Origin: Gammaproteobacteria bacterium
GTDB taxonomy: Bacteria > Pseudomonadota > Gammaproteobacteria > Granulosicoccales > Granulosicoccaceae
Length of the DNA stretch: 64,000 bases
Assembly: GCA_002746645.1 (NCBI GenBank)
Contig: PDPU01000024.1
Coordinates: 62,001 to 126,000 of the forward strand
Reading direction: 5' to 3'
Each line of letters opens with the position of its first letter. Position 1 is the stretch's first letter. The notes beneath the pieces are model-generated. The model did not search any database. It was not told the origin of the DNA and was given only the letters and a program-made list of their open reading frames with translations. Of the stretch, positions 17,390 to 27,300 are shown one piece after another. Made by a program: the position numbers and the translations under genes.

Positions 17390-17450
17390 GCCGGGCCGGC
17401 CTGAGCGCGCGTCGTCCCGGACGTCGGGAACGCGAACAGGCCAGGGGCCC
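17390..17450 (-). promoter_or_regulatory. Stem-loop between yejA and yejB
   Basis: GGGCCGGCCTG at 17393-17403 pairs with CAGGCC and GGCCC of 17437-17450 around a 3-base bulge, and an inner CCCG/CGGG pair sits in the loop. It lies just after the binding-protein gene in transcription order. Hairpins at this position are known in other transport operons to stabilise the upstream message and reduce downstream expression, which is the suggested role here. Confidence 0.4.
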
Positions 17451-17464
17451 GTGAAAACGAGGCG

Positions 17465-19318
17465 CTAACGCTTCAGATCCAGTCGGGCATCGAGTTCGGG
17501 GTCGATCCACCAGCCAATGGGAAGCCCGCCGGAGTAGCTGGCGTATTTCGGCTGTGTGTCGGGCTTGCCGAAGCGGTTCCAGTAGGCAATGCGGTGCCGG
17601 TCGTTGTGGAACTGCGGAATGGTGTAGTGGTTCCAGAGCAGCACGCGATCGAGCGCGCGCGTGGTGGCCTTGAGTTCTTCGAGCGAGTCGGCGTCGATGA
17701 TGTCTTCGATCAGTGCATCGACCACCGGGTTGCGGATGCCGGCGTAGTTCGCGGTGCCGCGTTCGTCGGCCGCGGCACTGCCGTAATAGGAGCGGAGTTC
17801 GGAGCCGGGCGGCGGGAAGAAATTCATGCGACCGGAGATGATGTCGAAATCGAAATCGTCGAGGCGCACATGGTATTGCGCCGAATCGACGATACGCACG
17901 CTTGCATCGATGCCGACCTTGCGCATGTTCTGCACGAAGGGGGCAACCACGCGCTGGCTGTCGGGCGAGACGAACAGGAACTCGACCTTCATCTGCCGCC
18001 CGTCCTGCATGAGCTTGCCGTTCTCCAGCTTCCAGCCAGCCTCGTTGAAGAGTTTCAGTGCCGCACGCATGGCCTTGCGGTTGCGGCCACTGCCGTCCGA
18101 CACCGGCGCCTTGAATTCGTCGGTCAGGATGCGTGGGTCGAGCTGGTCGGCATGCGGTTCGAGGATCGCGATTTCCTCCGGCGTCGGCGGGCCGGACACG
18201 CCATAGTCGGAATTCGGGAAGTAGCTGTTGGTGCGTTCGTACTGGTTGTAGAGAATGGTGCGCTTGATGGTTTCGAAATCGAACAGCAGGGAGAGGGCTT
18301 CGCGCACACGGATGTCGTCGAAGGGCGGGCGGCGCATGTTGAAGAAGTAGCCCTGGATGGCCTGGGGCATGTTGTCGGGCGGGGTGTCGGTGAGTGTTTC
18401 GCCCGTGTCGAAGGTGCCACCCGAATAGGCCGTGGCCCAGCGCTTGGCACTGTTCTCCACTCGGAAGTCGATGTCACCGGCCTTGAACGCCTCCATCATC
18501 ACTTCGAGGTCACGGTAGTAGTCGTAGCGGATGGTATCGATGTTGGCAAGGCCGAGCGTGACGTTCAGTTCCTTGCCCCAGTAGTTCGGGTCGCGCTGAT
18601 AGGTGATCGAGCGTCCCGCCTTCACGTTGCTGACATAGTAGGCGCCGCTCGACGGTTCGGGTTGGAGAAAGGTTCTGCTGATGTCGCGGTCCTTCCAGTA
18701 TTCGACGGAAGTGGGGGAGAGCCCGGCAACCTTCATGAGGGGTTTCATGTTGTCACGGGTGCTGAAACTGAACTTCAGTCGATGCGGGTCGAGCACTTCC
18801 ACCGATTCGACTTCCTCGTAGAAGGATTTCAGGAAAGGGCGGCCGTGCTCGCGAATCGCCTTGAAGGTGAATTCGAAATCGGCGGCGGTGATCGGCGTGC
18901 CGTTGTTGAAATGTGCCTCGGGACGCAGGTTGAAGATGATCCAGCTCTTGTCTTCGGGGTATTCGACCGATTCGGCCAGCAGCCCGTAGGCGACGGCAAG
19001 CTCATCCGCCGAACCCACCATGAGCGTGTCATCGACCTGGCCGAGGGAGAGTGGCCACTGGCCCTTGAGAATGAAGGTGTTCAGGCTGTCGAAGGAGCCG
19101 AAGGCGCCGAGCACCACCTTGCCGCCTTGTGGCGCATCGGGGTTCACGTAGGGCCAGTGCGGCATGTCCTCCGTGTAGAGCGGTTCGCCGAATTCGGCCA
19201 TCGACCAGCTTCTGGTGATGTTTTCATCCTGCGCCAGCGCCTCCTCCGCGGCGAGAGAGGTGGACACGATCAGCAGGATGCCGACAAGCGATTGACGCAG
19301 GACGCGGGTAATGAACAT
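17465..19318 (-). CDS. yejA: Peptide ABC transporter substrate-binding protein
   Basis: 617 residues, the normal YejA length. The signal peptide is about 30 residues and ends ALAQ. The mature start SMAEFGEPLYTEDMPHWPYV and NPDAPQGGKVVLGAFGSFDS are strongly YejA-like, and the whole chain fits the SBP_bac_5 family. It binds peptides in the periplasm for YejBEF. It is the first gene of the minus-strand operon, and GAGAG lies ahead of the ATG. The 108 bases to the divergent ynjB-like gene must hold both promoters. Confidence 0.94.
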   Translation of the reverse strand: MFITRVLRQSLVGILLIVSTSLAAEEALAQDENITRSWSMAEFGEPLYTEDMPHWPYVNPDAPQGGKVVLGAFGSFDSLNTFILKGQWPLSLGQVDDTLMVGSADELAVAYGLLAESVEYPEDKSWIIFNLRPEAHFNNGTPITAADFEFTFKAIREHGRPFLKSFYEEVESVEVLDPHRLKFSFSTRDNMKPLMKVAGLSPTSVEYWKDRDISRTFLQPEPSSGAYYVSNVKAGRSITYQRDPNYWGKELNVTLGLANIDTIRYDYYRDLEVMMEAFKAGDIDFRVENSAKRWATAYSGGTFDTGETLTDTPPDNMPQAIQGYFFNMRRPPFDDIRVREALSLLFDFETIKRTILYNQYERTNSYFPNSDYGVSGPPTPEEIAILEPHADQLDPRILTDEFKAPVSDGSGRNRKAMRAALKLFNEAGWKLENGKLMQDGRQMKVEFLFVSPDSQRVVAPFVQNMRKVGIDASVRIVDSAQYHVRLDDFDFDIISGRMNFFPPPGSELRSYYGSAAADERGTANYAGIRNPVVDALIEDIIDADSLEELKATTRALDRVLLWNHYTIPQFHNDRHRIAYWNRFGKPDTQPKYASYSGGLPIGWWIDPELDARLDLKR

Positions 19319-19426
19319 GGCTGCTCTCTCGTAGTGGCGAAGGTAACGCTATCATGGACAGTTCCACGGATGCGATGTTTCGCACTCGCGCGGTAGCCCG
19401 TTCTGCAACCGAATCCACTCGTCATC

Positions 19427-20734
19427 ATGCCTTCAGACATCGTTCCCATGCCAACCCGGCCTGATTCAAGCCACAGTGCCGGCCTTGACCACCTGCACGC
19501 CGCTCGCGGCAGGGCCATTTGCGGCAACATCCGCCGCGCGGCGGCAGGGCTTGCCGCCACGGCAGCAGTCTTGCTGTCACTCGCCGTCATGCCGGCGCAG
19601 GCCGTCGAACCCGACAGCCCCTGGGAGGAGGTGCTGGAGGAGGCGAAGGGCCAGACACTGTATTTCCATGCCTGGGGTGGAAGCGAGCCCATCAACGACT
19701 ACATCGCGTGGGTGGGTGAGGAACTGGAGTCGCGCTACGAGATCACGCTCGAGCACGTGCCGGTGGCCGACATCAGCGAAGTGGTCGGCCAGCTCGAAGC
19801 CGCCGGTGCCGTCGGGCGCGACGAAGACGGGTCGGTGGATCTCATGTGGGTGAACGGCGAGAACTTCGCTGCGCTCAAGCGCAGCAAGCTATTGTTCGGC
19901 GCCTTTGCCGACAATCTGCCGAACGCCGCACTTCTCCAGGACGATGAATCCCTGCGCATGGATTTCTCGGTACCGGTGGAAGGGCTCGAGTCGCCCTGGG
20001 GTGGTGCGCAACTCGTGTTCATCCACGACGCCGAGACCTTGCCGGAGCCGCCGAAAAGTGCTGCGGCGCTGCTCGAGTTCGTCAGGGATGGCGGACGTTT
20101 CGACTACCCGGCACCACCGGCCTTCCACGGCACCACCTTGTTGAAGCAGTTGCTGCATGAACTCGCCGCAGACACGCAGCCCCTGTCGGCGCCGGTCGAA
20201 GAGGCCGATTTCGAGGCCGTGACCGCACCTCTCTGGTCCTATCTCGATGAACTCAATCCACTGCTGCGCGGCAAGGGCAAGGTCTGGCCGCAAAGTGGCG
20301 AGGCAACACGGCAGCTTCTCGACGACGGCGAAGTCGACATCGCCCTGTCGTTCAACCCGAACGAAGCGAGTTCGGCCGTGGCCAGAGGCCTGCTGCCCGA
20401 TACCGTGCGCACCTACGTTTTCGACGGCGGCACCATCGGCAACACGCATTACGTGACGATTCCCCGCAATGCCAGTGCCAGGGCGGCGGCAATGGTGGCG
20501 GCGAACTTCCTGATTTCGCCCGAGGCTCAGGCCCGCAAGGCCGATCCCGCGTTCTGGGGCGACCCCACGGTGCTGGACGTGTCGGCGCTCGACGATGCGG
20601 ACAAGGCGCTGTTCGACAAGATCGACCCGGGCGTGTGGGCGCTGCCGATCGGCAGCGGCAGCATGCTGCCCGAACCGCACGCCTCCTGGACCGAGGCACT
20701 GGAAAAGGCGTGGCAGAAGCGCTACGGCAGTTGA
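19427..20734 (+). CDS. ynjB: ABC transporter substrate-binding protein, YnjB family
   Basis: 435 residues. A long, His/Arg-containing n-region precedes the hydrophobic core and AQA cleavage site near residue 61; a shorter start at ATG 19448 is possible. The mature domain has TLYFHAWGGSEPINDYIAWV, SVDLMWVNGENFAAL and FNPNEASSAV, typical of YnjB. This is the periplasmic binding component for the transporter encoded next. The substrate of Ynj systems has not been firmly identified; thiamine-like cofactors or metals have been suggested by family similarity. It is divergent from yejA. Confidence 0.86.
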   Translation: MPSDIVPMPTRPDSSHSAGLDHLHAARGRAICGNIRRAAAGLAATAAVLLSLAVMPAQAVEPDSPWEEVLEEAKGQTLYFHAWGGSEPINDYIAWVGEELESRYEITLEHVPVADISEVVGQLEAAGAVGRDEDGSVDLMWVNGENFAALKRSKLLFGAFADNLPNAALLQDDESLRMDFSVPVEGLESPWGGAQLVFIHDAETLPEPPKSAAALLEFVRDGGRFDYPAPPAFHGTTLLKQLLHELAADTQPLSAPVEEADFEAVTAPLWSYLDELNPLLRGKGKVWPQSGEATRQLLDDGEVDIALSFNPNEASSAVARGLLPDTVRTYVFDGGTIGNTHYVTIPRNASARAAAMVAANFLISPEAQARKADPAFWGDPTVLDVSALDDADKALFDKIDPGVWALPIGSGSMLPEPHASWTEALEKAWQKRYGS

Positions 20735-20798
20735 ATGCCGGCGCTGAACCAGCCTGGGTGGCGCCTGCGTCCAGAGCGCCTGTGTCCGGAATGAACTG

Positions 20799-22451
20799 AT
20801 GCCGGCCGTTCTCGTCACGGCACTGTTTTCATTGCCTGTTCTCCTGGGTCTTGCTGGCGCGGTACTGCCGGCATTCGGGCTGATGCCCGTACTCGCTCCC
20901 GGTAACGGGTTTGCGTCGCTTTTGGCCGAGCCGACCTTGGCGGCATCGCTCCGGTTCACCGTGCAGACCGGAGTTCTGGCCACGGTCTGCGCCTTCCTGA
21001 TGACCCTGATTGCACTGGTGTCTCTTTCGGGCACGCGGCTCTGGCGTGCCGTGCAGGCGCTGTTGCCGCCGCTGCTGGCGGTGCCGCACGCGGCGCTTGC
21101 CGTCGGGCTGGTGTTCCTGATCGCCCCGAGTGGCTTTCTGGTGCGGCTGGTGTCTCCGGAGCTGAGCGGCTGGGAGCGGCCACCGACGCTCTGGCTGGTG
21201 CCGGATGCGGGTGGCTGGACGCTGATACTCGGGCTGGTGCTGAAGGAGTTTCCGTTCCTGCTGCTGGTGTCCATCGGACAGCTGGCAACCATCGATGCCG
21301 ATGCGGCGTTGCGCATCGGGCGAAGCCTCGGCTATTCCCCGGCGCGCTGCTGGTCGAGACTCATCCTGCCTCAGCTCTATCCGCGTATTCGCCTCGCACT
21401 GCTCGTGGTGCTCGGGTTCAACCTCAGCGTGGTCGACATGGCGCTGATTCTCGGACCCGGCAGTCCGCCGAGCCTCTCGGTGCTCGTCCTGCAACTGTTG
21501 CAGGAACCCGGTTCGCGGGCCGCAGCCTCGGCCGGTGCACTGGTCCTGCTCGCGTTGACGCTGCTGTCCTATCTTGCGGTGCTCGGGCTCGAACTTCCGG
21601 TGGCACGTGTGGCGCGCTGGCGGCGGCAGGACGGACAGCGCGGGCAGGGCAGTCGAATACGGCGTTCGGGTGGCAGAGTCATGGTGATGGCGAGCATCGC
21701 GCTGGCCCTCGGGGGCTTGCTGCTGCTGCCGCTCTGGAGCGTGGCGCAACGCTGGCGCTTTCCCGATATGCTGCCGTCGAGCTACACGCTCAGGGAGTTC
21801 CGGGATGCCTCACTTTTCACCAGTGCCGAAAACACGCTGATTCTGGCGCTGCTGGTGATGGTGCTTGCTCTCGTGGCAGCCATGAGCTGCCTCGAAGCGG
21901 AACGCCGCTCGCGCTTCCACGTGCCCGACATCTTCTGGTATCTGCCGCTGTTGATTCCGCAGGCCAGCCTGCTTTTCGGCTGGCAGGCAGCCCTGCTCTG
22001 GACGGGCAGTGACGAGCGGTTTCCGGCGGTGGTGCATGCACACTGGATGTATGCTCTGTCCTATGTGTTTCTGCTGCTGGCCGTCGCGTGGCGCGCACAG
22101 GACGACAACTGGGAACTCGCTGCCAATTCGCTCGGCGCGGGTTACTGGCGCACGCTCTGGCGCGTGCGCCTGCCGTTGCTGGCAGCCCCGCTGGCGCAGG
22201 CGGCGGCAGTTGCCGTTGCCGTCAGCGTGGCGCAGTACCTGCCGACGCTGCTGCTGGGTGCCGGGCGTTACCCGACACTCACGACCGATCTGGTCACGAG
22301 TTTCGGCGGGCTCAACCGCCGTGTCATTGCAGGCCTGGCCCTTCTTCAGAGCCTGTTGCCATTGCTCGCCTTTTCGTTGGCGCTGGCCTTGCCCCGGCGA
22401 TGGCTGCCTGCGGATGCCGGCACGAGTGCCGGACAGGTCGTGCGGGCATGA
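20799..22451 (+). CDS. ynjC: ABC transporter permease with two fused permease domains, YnjC family
   Basis: 550 residues, slightly longer than E. coli YnjC. There are about 12 membrane helices in two homologous halves. Each half has an EAA-type loop contacting the ATPase: ALRIGRSLGYSPARCWSRLILP and, in the second half, NSLGAGYWRTLWRVRLPLLA. The fused design removes the need for a second permease gene. Its stop overlaps the next start as ATGA (22448-22451). Confidence 0.88.
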   Translation: MPAVLVTALFSLPVLLGLAGAVLPAFGLMPVLAPGNGFASLLAEPTLAASLRFTVQTGVLATVCAFLMTLIALVSLSGTRLWRAVQALLPPLLAVPHAALAVGLVFLIAPSGFLVRLVSPELSGWERPPTLWLVPDAGGWTLILGLVLKEFPFLLLVSIGQLATIDADAALRIGRSLGYSPARCWSRLILPQLYPRIRLALLVVLGFNLSVVDMALILGPGSPPSLSVLVLQLLQEPGSRAAASAGALVLLALTLLSYLAVLGLELPVARVARWRRQDGQRGQGSRIRRSGGRVMVMASIALALGGLLLLPLWSVAQRWRFPDMLPSSYTLREFRDASLFTSAENTLILALLVMVLALVAAMSCLEAERRSRFHVPDIFWYLPLLIPQASLLFGWQAALLWTGSDERFPAVVHAHWMYALSYVFLLLAVAWRAQDDNWELAANSLGAGYWRTLWRVRLPLLAAPLAQAAAVAVAVSVAQYLPTLLLGAGRYPTLTTDLVTSFGGLNRRVIAGLALLQSLLPLLAFSLALALPRRWLPADAGTSAGQVVRA

Positions 22452-23143
22452 CCCGCAGGCCTGCATCCCCCAGGCGAGGCACGTGGTCCGACGAAACACG
22501 GTGCCACGGTGCATTGCAGGTCGCGTCGCTGACGGTCGATCTGCCCCATGGCCAGCGGCTGCTCGGCCCTCTGCAGTTCGAGGTGGCTCCGGGTGAGGTG
22601 CTGGTTCTGAGGGGGGCCAGCGGCAGCGGCAAGTCCACGATACTCAACTGGCTTGCGGGTGCAAGAGCCCCCGCCTTGCAGATATCGGGCAGTGCGTGGC
22701 TGGGTGAACGCCGCATCGACCACCTGCCCGCCGAGAAGCGACACCTCGGACTCATGCTGCAGCAGGACTATCTGTTCCCGCACATGAGCGTTGGTGACAA
22801 TCTGCTTTTCGGTCTGCGTGGCGGAACTCGCCGGGAGCGCCGGCAGCGCGTGAGCGATGCACTCGCCGCGGCCGGTCTCGACGGCATGGCCTCGCGTACC
22901 CCGGCAAGCCTCAGCGGCGGGCAGCGCTCGCGCGCCAGTCTCCTGCGTACCCTGTTGTCGTCACCCGGAGCATTGCTGCTCGACGAACCCTTCTCGAGCC
23001 TGGACCGTGACAGACGTGCGCAGGTTCGTGAGCTGGTGTGGTGTTCGGCGGCGCATCTGCCGGTACTGCTCGTGACGCATGATGTCGAAGACATTCCGTC
23101 CCACGCTCGTGTCGTCGATCTGTCGAACCCCACCGATACCTGA
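22448..23143 (+). CDS. ynjD: ABC transporter ATP-binding protein, YnjD family
   Basis: 231 residues from ATG 22448. Walker A GASGSGKS, signature LSGGQRSRASLLRTLL, Walker B ALLLDEPF and the switch VTHDVED are all present. It energises the YnjC permease from the cytoplasm. The start is fixed by the 4-base overlap with ynjC. A much longer open frame in the same phase upstream is just the high-GC shadow of ynjC. Confidence 0.9.
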   Translation: MTRRPASPRRGTWSDETRCHGALQVASLTVDLPHGQRLLGPLQFEVAPGEVLVLRGASGSGKSTILNWLAGARAPALQISGSAWLGERRIDHLPAEKRHLGLMLQQDYLFPHMSVGDNLLFGLRGGTRRERRQRVSDALAAAGLDGMASRTPASLSGGQRSRASLLRTLLSSPGALLLDEPFSSLDRDRRAQVRELVWCSAAHLPVLLVTHDVEDIPSHARVVDLSNPTDT

Positions 23144-23157
23144 GGAGTGGCTGCTGC

Positions 23158-23763
23158 ATGCTTGATCGACACATCGTGCCGCGTCTCCGCCAGCCACTGG
23201 CGCGACTGGCGATGCGGGCCGAGGCACGGGGGATCACCGCGAACCAGATCACCATGGCGGGTTTTCTCGTCGGCATGCTCAGCGTGCCCGCGATCGCCTT
23301 CGGGATGTCACTGCCTGCGTTGCTGCTGCTGGCCCTCAACCGCCTTGCTGACGGCATCGACGGTGAACTCGCGCGTCGTCAGGGCGCGACCGATGCCGGG
23401 GCCTTTCTCGACATCACGCTGGACTTCATCTTCTACGCGGCCTTCCCGCTCGGTTTCGCCTTCATGAACCCCGCCGCGAACGCGCTGCCGGCCGCTGTCC
23501 TCGTGGCGAGTTTCATGGGTACCGGTGCAAGCTTTCTCGCCTTTGCACTGAAGGCGGAACAAAGGGGTATCGAACATCCCGATTTCGGCTACAAGGGCTT
23601 CTATTACCTCGATGGACTCGCCGAAGGCAGCGAGACCATCCTCTGCTTTGCGCTCATGTGCCTTTTCCCCGCCGCCTTCGCGTGGCTGGCGTGGGGCTTT
23701 GCGGCTATTTGTGTGCTCACGGCGATCAATCGTCTGGTGGGTGGTTTTCGCGCCTTGCGGTGA
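23158..23763 (+). CDS. ynjF: CDP-alcohol phosphatidyltransferase family protein, YnjF-like
   Basis: 201 residues, multi-helix inner-membrane enzyme. It carries the complete family motif D-x2-DG-x2-AR-x7-G-x3-D-x3-D, read here as DGIDGELAR followed by G, D and D at the expected spacings (about residues 64-88). The family joins a CDP-activated lipid to an alcohol such as inositol, glycerol phosphate or serine. GAGGAG lies ahead of the ATG, 14 bases after ynjD. In E. coli ynjF also closes the ynj cluster, behind ynjE, a sulfurtransferase gene that is missing here. Confidence 0.87.
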   Translation: MLDRHIVPRLRQPLARLAMRAEARGITANQITMAGFLVGMLSVPAIAFGMSLPALLLLALNRLADGIDGELARRQGATDAGAFLDITLDFIFYAAFPLGFAFMNPAANALPAAVLVASFMGTGASFLAFALKAEQRGIEHPDFGYKGFYYLDGLAEGSETILCFALMCLFPAAFAWLAWGFAAICVLTAINRLVGGFRALR

Positions 23764-23790
23764 TGCTGCAGTCGAATGGTGGATACGACG

Positions 23791-23806
23791 ATATCCGATC
23801 GGATAT
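23791..23806. promoter_or_regulatory. 16-bp perfect palindrome before the HTH gene (probable autoregulatory operator)
   Basis: ATATCCGATCGGATAT is a perfect 16-bp palindrome ending 14 bases before the ATG of the XRE-type gene. Its size, symmetry and place are typical of the operator bound by an HTH antitoxin or repressor dimer on its own promoter. The adjacent TATGATAAG could include a -10 element. Confidence 0.65.
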
Positions 23807-23820
23807 GATAAGCTGTATTC

Positions 23821-24378
23821 ATGAACACGATTCGACAGCTTCGTCGGGCGACAGGACTGTCGCAGGCGGATTTTGCTGCCAGCGTGGGCACGTCTCAACC
23901 CACCATTGCGGCCTACGAGTCGGGCAGCAAGTCACCGACGCTGCGTACCGTCGAGCGCATGGCGGCGGCGCTTGATCTCGACATCGAAACGAAGGTCGTA
24001 CCGGCCCTTACCCGTGAGGACCGGCGCAGCCTTGCCATGCATCGTGAGGTCGCCCGGCGGCTGGAGGAAGCGCCGGAGATTGCCCTGGTTCGTGCGCGTC
24101 GGAATCTGGAGAAGTGGCAGCGGCTTGATGCAGGTGGTGATGCGCTCCGGAAACGATGGGCCTTGTGGATCGAACTGCCGGTGACCGAACTGGTCATGCT
24201 GATGCTCGACCCCGGACCGCTCGCGCGCGAGATGCGTCAGGTGTCGCCCTTCGCGGGGTTGTTGAGTGCGGCAGAACGCACAGCAGTCCTGCGAGCGTTT
24301 CAGCAGGTCAATCCTCCGGCAGGCGCTCCAGCGTTCCGCCCAGGTCGCGGGCAATCAGCAGATAGACCGAGGGAATGA
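23821..24378 (+). CDS. XRE-family HTH regulator (antitoxin-like), apparently without partner
   Basis: 185 residues. The N-terminal HTH reads RQLRRATGLSQADFAASVGT, then SQPTIAAYESGSKSPTLRTV (residues 4-45). The remainder (about 60-160) is helical, with MHREVARRLEEAPEIALVRARRNLEKW and SPFAGLLSAAERTAVLRAF. This is a C-terminal region I associate with HTH proteins paired with AbiEii-type nucleotidyltransferase toxins. No toxin gene follows; instead the last 71 bases overlap the end of the convergent RND gene. The final 20 residues (PPAGAPAFRPGRGQ and on) may be read-through into that gene. Autoregulation is likely from the palindrome upstream. Confidence 0.75.
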   Translation: MNTIRQLRRATGLSQADFAASVGTSQPTIAAYESGSKSPTLRTVERMAAALDLDIETKVVPALTREDRRSLAMHREVARRLEEAPEIALVRARRNLEKWQRLDAGGDALRKRWALWIELPVTELVMLMLDPGPLAREMRQVSPFAGLLSAAERTAVLRAFQQVNPPAGAPAFRPGRGQSADRPRE

Positions 24379-27300
24379 CGAACAGCGTGAACAGCGTGCC
24401 GATGGTCATGCCGCCCACGAGCACGAGGCCGATCGAGTTTCGTGCCTCGGCACCGGCACCGGTCACCAGGACCAGCGGGAAGTGACCGGCAACGGTGGCC
24501 ACGGTGGTCATGAGAATCGGTCGAAAACGCGTATGGGCAGCTTCCCGGATGGCCGCGAATTTCGCCAGTCCCTGTTCCTGAAGCTGGCGCGCGAATTCCA
24601 CCATGAGGATGCCGTTCTTCGACACGAGGCCCACCAGCGTCACGAAACCGACTTGCGAGTAGATGTTCAGGGTCGTGGTGAAGCCGTTGGTCCAGTAGGG
24701 CATTTCCGGGTTGGGCATCTTCAGGAAGGTGAAGATGAGCGCACCGAACATCGCGAGTGGTACCGAGCCCGCAAGGATCACGAAGGGATCGCGAAAGCTG
24801 TTGAACTGTGCTGCAAGCGTGAGGTAGATCAGCAGCACCGCCAGCGTGAACGCCGGCAGGAACTTGTTGCCTTCGAGTCGAAGCTGGCGTGATTCGCCGG
24901 TGTAGTCGAGACTGTAGTTCGACGGCAGCACCTCGGCGGCGGTTTGCTCGAGGAACCCCAGCGCCTGGTCCAGTGTCTGTGACGACACGCCACTGATCTT
25001 CACGGCGTTCAGTTGCTGAAAGCGATTCAGCGAACGGGGAACCGTGTCGTATTCGACGGATGCGATCGAACTCAACTGCACGAGCTGGCCGTCGGGTCCA
25101 CTCACGTAGATGTTCCGCAGCTGTTCCGGATTCAGGCGCTCGGCGCGGAGTACCTGGGGAATCACCTTGTAGCTCCGGCCATCGATGTCGAAGCGGTTGA
25201 CGGGGTTGCCACCGAGCATGGTGCCGACATCGGCGCCGACCTGCTGCATCGAAAGACCCATGTCGGCGATACGTTCACGGTCGAGTACGAGTTCGGCCTG
25301 GCTCTGGTCGATCCGGGTATCGAGGATCGGTGGAAACACGAACACGCCCGATTGCATGGCGCGCTCCACGATCTCGTTCGCGAAACCCAGTATTTCGTCG
25401 GGTTCGGCGGTGGAGGCGATCACGAACTCCACCGGGAAGCTGCCGCCACCGGGCAGGGCGGGCGGCGTCACCGGGATCATGTTGATGCCGGCAACCTGAC
25501 CGAACTTCATGGCCGCTTCGGGCTTGATCTCGAACACGGTGCGTTTGCGCTCGCCCCAGGGTTCCAGCACCATGCCGCCGAAGCCGCCGTCGGTCATGAT
25601 GAGCTGGAAGGTGAACTCGGTTTCCTCGACGCTCTGCATGGCCGCGCGTGCGTCGGCGGCGAACAGCGAGGCGTTCTCGATGCTGGCGTTGCCGGGTCCG
25701 TCGACGATGCCGAAGATGACGCTCTGATCTTCGGTGGGGGCGAGTTCCTTCGGAGACCACATGAACATCGGAATGCACAGGGCGCTCAGTACGAACCAGA
25801 CCAGGTAGACCGCGGGACGGGCGCCGAGCGTGCCGTCGAGCAGACGCATGTAGCCGTCGCGCACACGGCCGAAGACCCGATTGACACGACCGGCAAAGCC
25901 GCGTTCGGATTCGCCCTCACGCAGAAGCGCGGCCGACATCATCGGCGAGAGCGTGACGGCAACGATGCCCGAGATGGTCACGGCGCCGGCCAGCGTGAAG
26001 GCGAACTCGCGGAAGAGCGAACCCGTCAGGCCACCTTGCAGGCCGATGGGCAGATATACCGCCACGAGGGTTGCCGTCATGGCGATGAGCGGTCCGAGGA
26101 GTTCCCGCGCACCCTTGATGGCGGCATCGTGTCGGCTCATGCCTTCGCTGATGTGTCGTTCGACGTTCTCGACCACCACGATGGCATCGTCCACCACAAG
26201 GCCTACCGACAGCACGATGGCGAGCAGCGTCAGCAGGTTGGTGCTGAAGCCGAGAACCTGCATCACGAAGATCGCGCCGATCAGTGAAATCGGAATGGCG
26301 ACGATCGGCACGATCACCGAGCGCCAGGAGCCAAGAAACAGGAAGATCACGCACATCACGATGAGCAGCGTTTCGGCCAGGGTCTTGATGACCTCGAAGA
26401 TCGAGTCGTGGATGTATTCGCTGGCGTCGTAACCGATGGCCACTTCCATGCCGCGTGGCAGTGTCTTGCGCATCTCGTCCAGTTCGTCACGCACGTCTGC
26501 AAGCACGCTCAGCACATTGGCGTTGGGCAGTGGCCAGATGCCCATGAAGATCGAATCGTCACCGTTGTAGTTGACCTGCATGTCGTAGTTGTCGGCACCG
26601 AGTTCGACATCGGCAATGTCGCCGATGCGGATCATGGCTTCATCGCTGCTTCTGACGACGAGATCCTTGAATTCCTCGACGGTGCCGATATCGGTATTGG
26701 TGGCGAGGTTGACCTCCGTCAGTGCTCCCTTGGTCTTGCCGAGTGCCGCAAGGTAGTTGTTGGCCGCGAGCGCACTTCTCACTTCGCTCGGGCTGATGAC
26801 ATGGGCTGCCATGCGTCTGGCGTCGAGCCAGATGCGCATCGAGAAATTGCGGGCGCCGAGGATGTCGGCGCGTTGCACACCTTCGAGTGCCGCGAGACGC
26901 GGTTGCACCACGCGCGCGAGAAAGTCGGTGACCTGATTCGGCGCGAGAATGTCGGAAGTGAAGCTGATGTAGGCCGAGGCGAAGGAACTGTCGGTGGATT
27001 CGACGTTGATCTCGGGTACTTCGGCTTCGGGCGGCAGGTCGCTCCGCACCTGGTTCACCTTGGAGGTGATTTCGGAAAGCGCGCGGATGGGGTCGTAGTT
27101 GAGTTCGAGCTGCACGGTGACCGTGGACACGCTCTGGCGGCTCGATGAGGACACGTAGTCGACGCCGTCAGCCCCCGAGACGGCACGCTCGATGGGCGTG
27201 GTAATGAAGCCCCGTACCAGATCGGCGCTGGCACCGACATAGACGGTGGTGATGGTGACGGCGGCGTTGTCGCTCCGTGGATACTGCCGCACGCTGATCG

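Noticed and set aside
17594..19396. 600-codon plus-strand open frame opposite yejA
   Set aside because: A shadow of high-GC third positions; composition is Val/Glu/Gly/His-rich with no family resemblance, and yejA on the other strand is certain.
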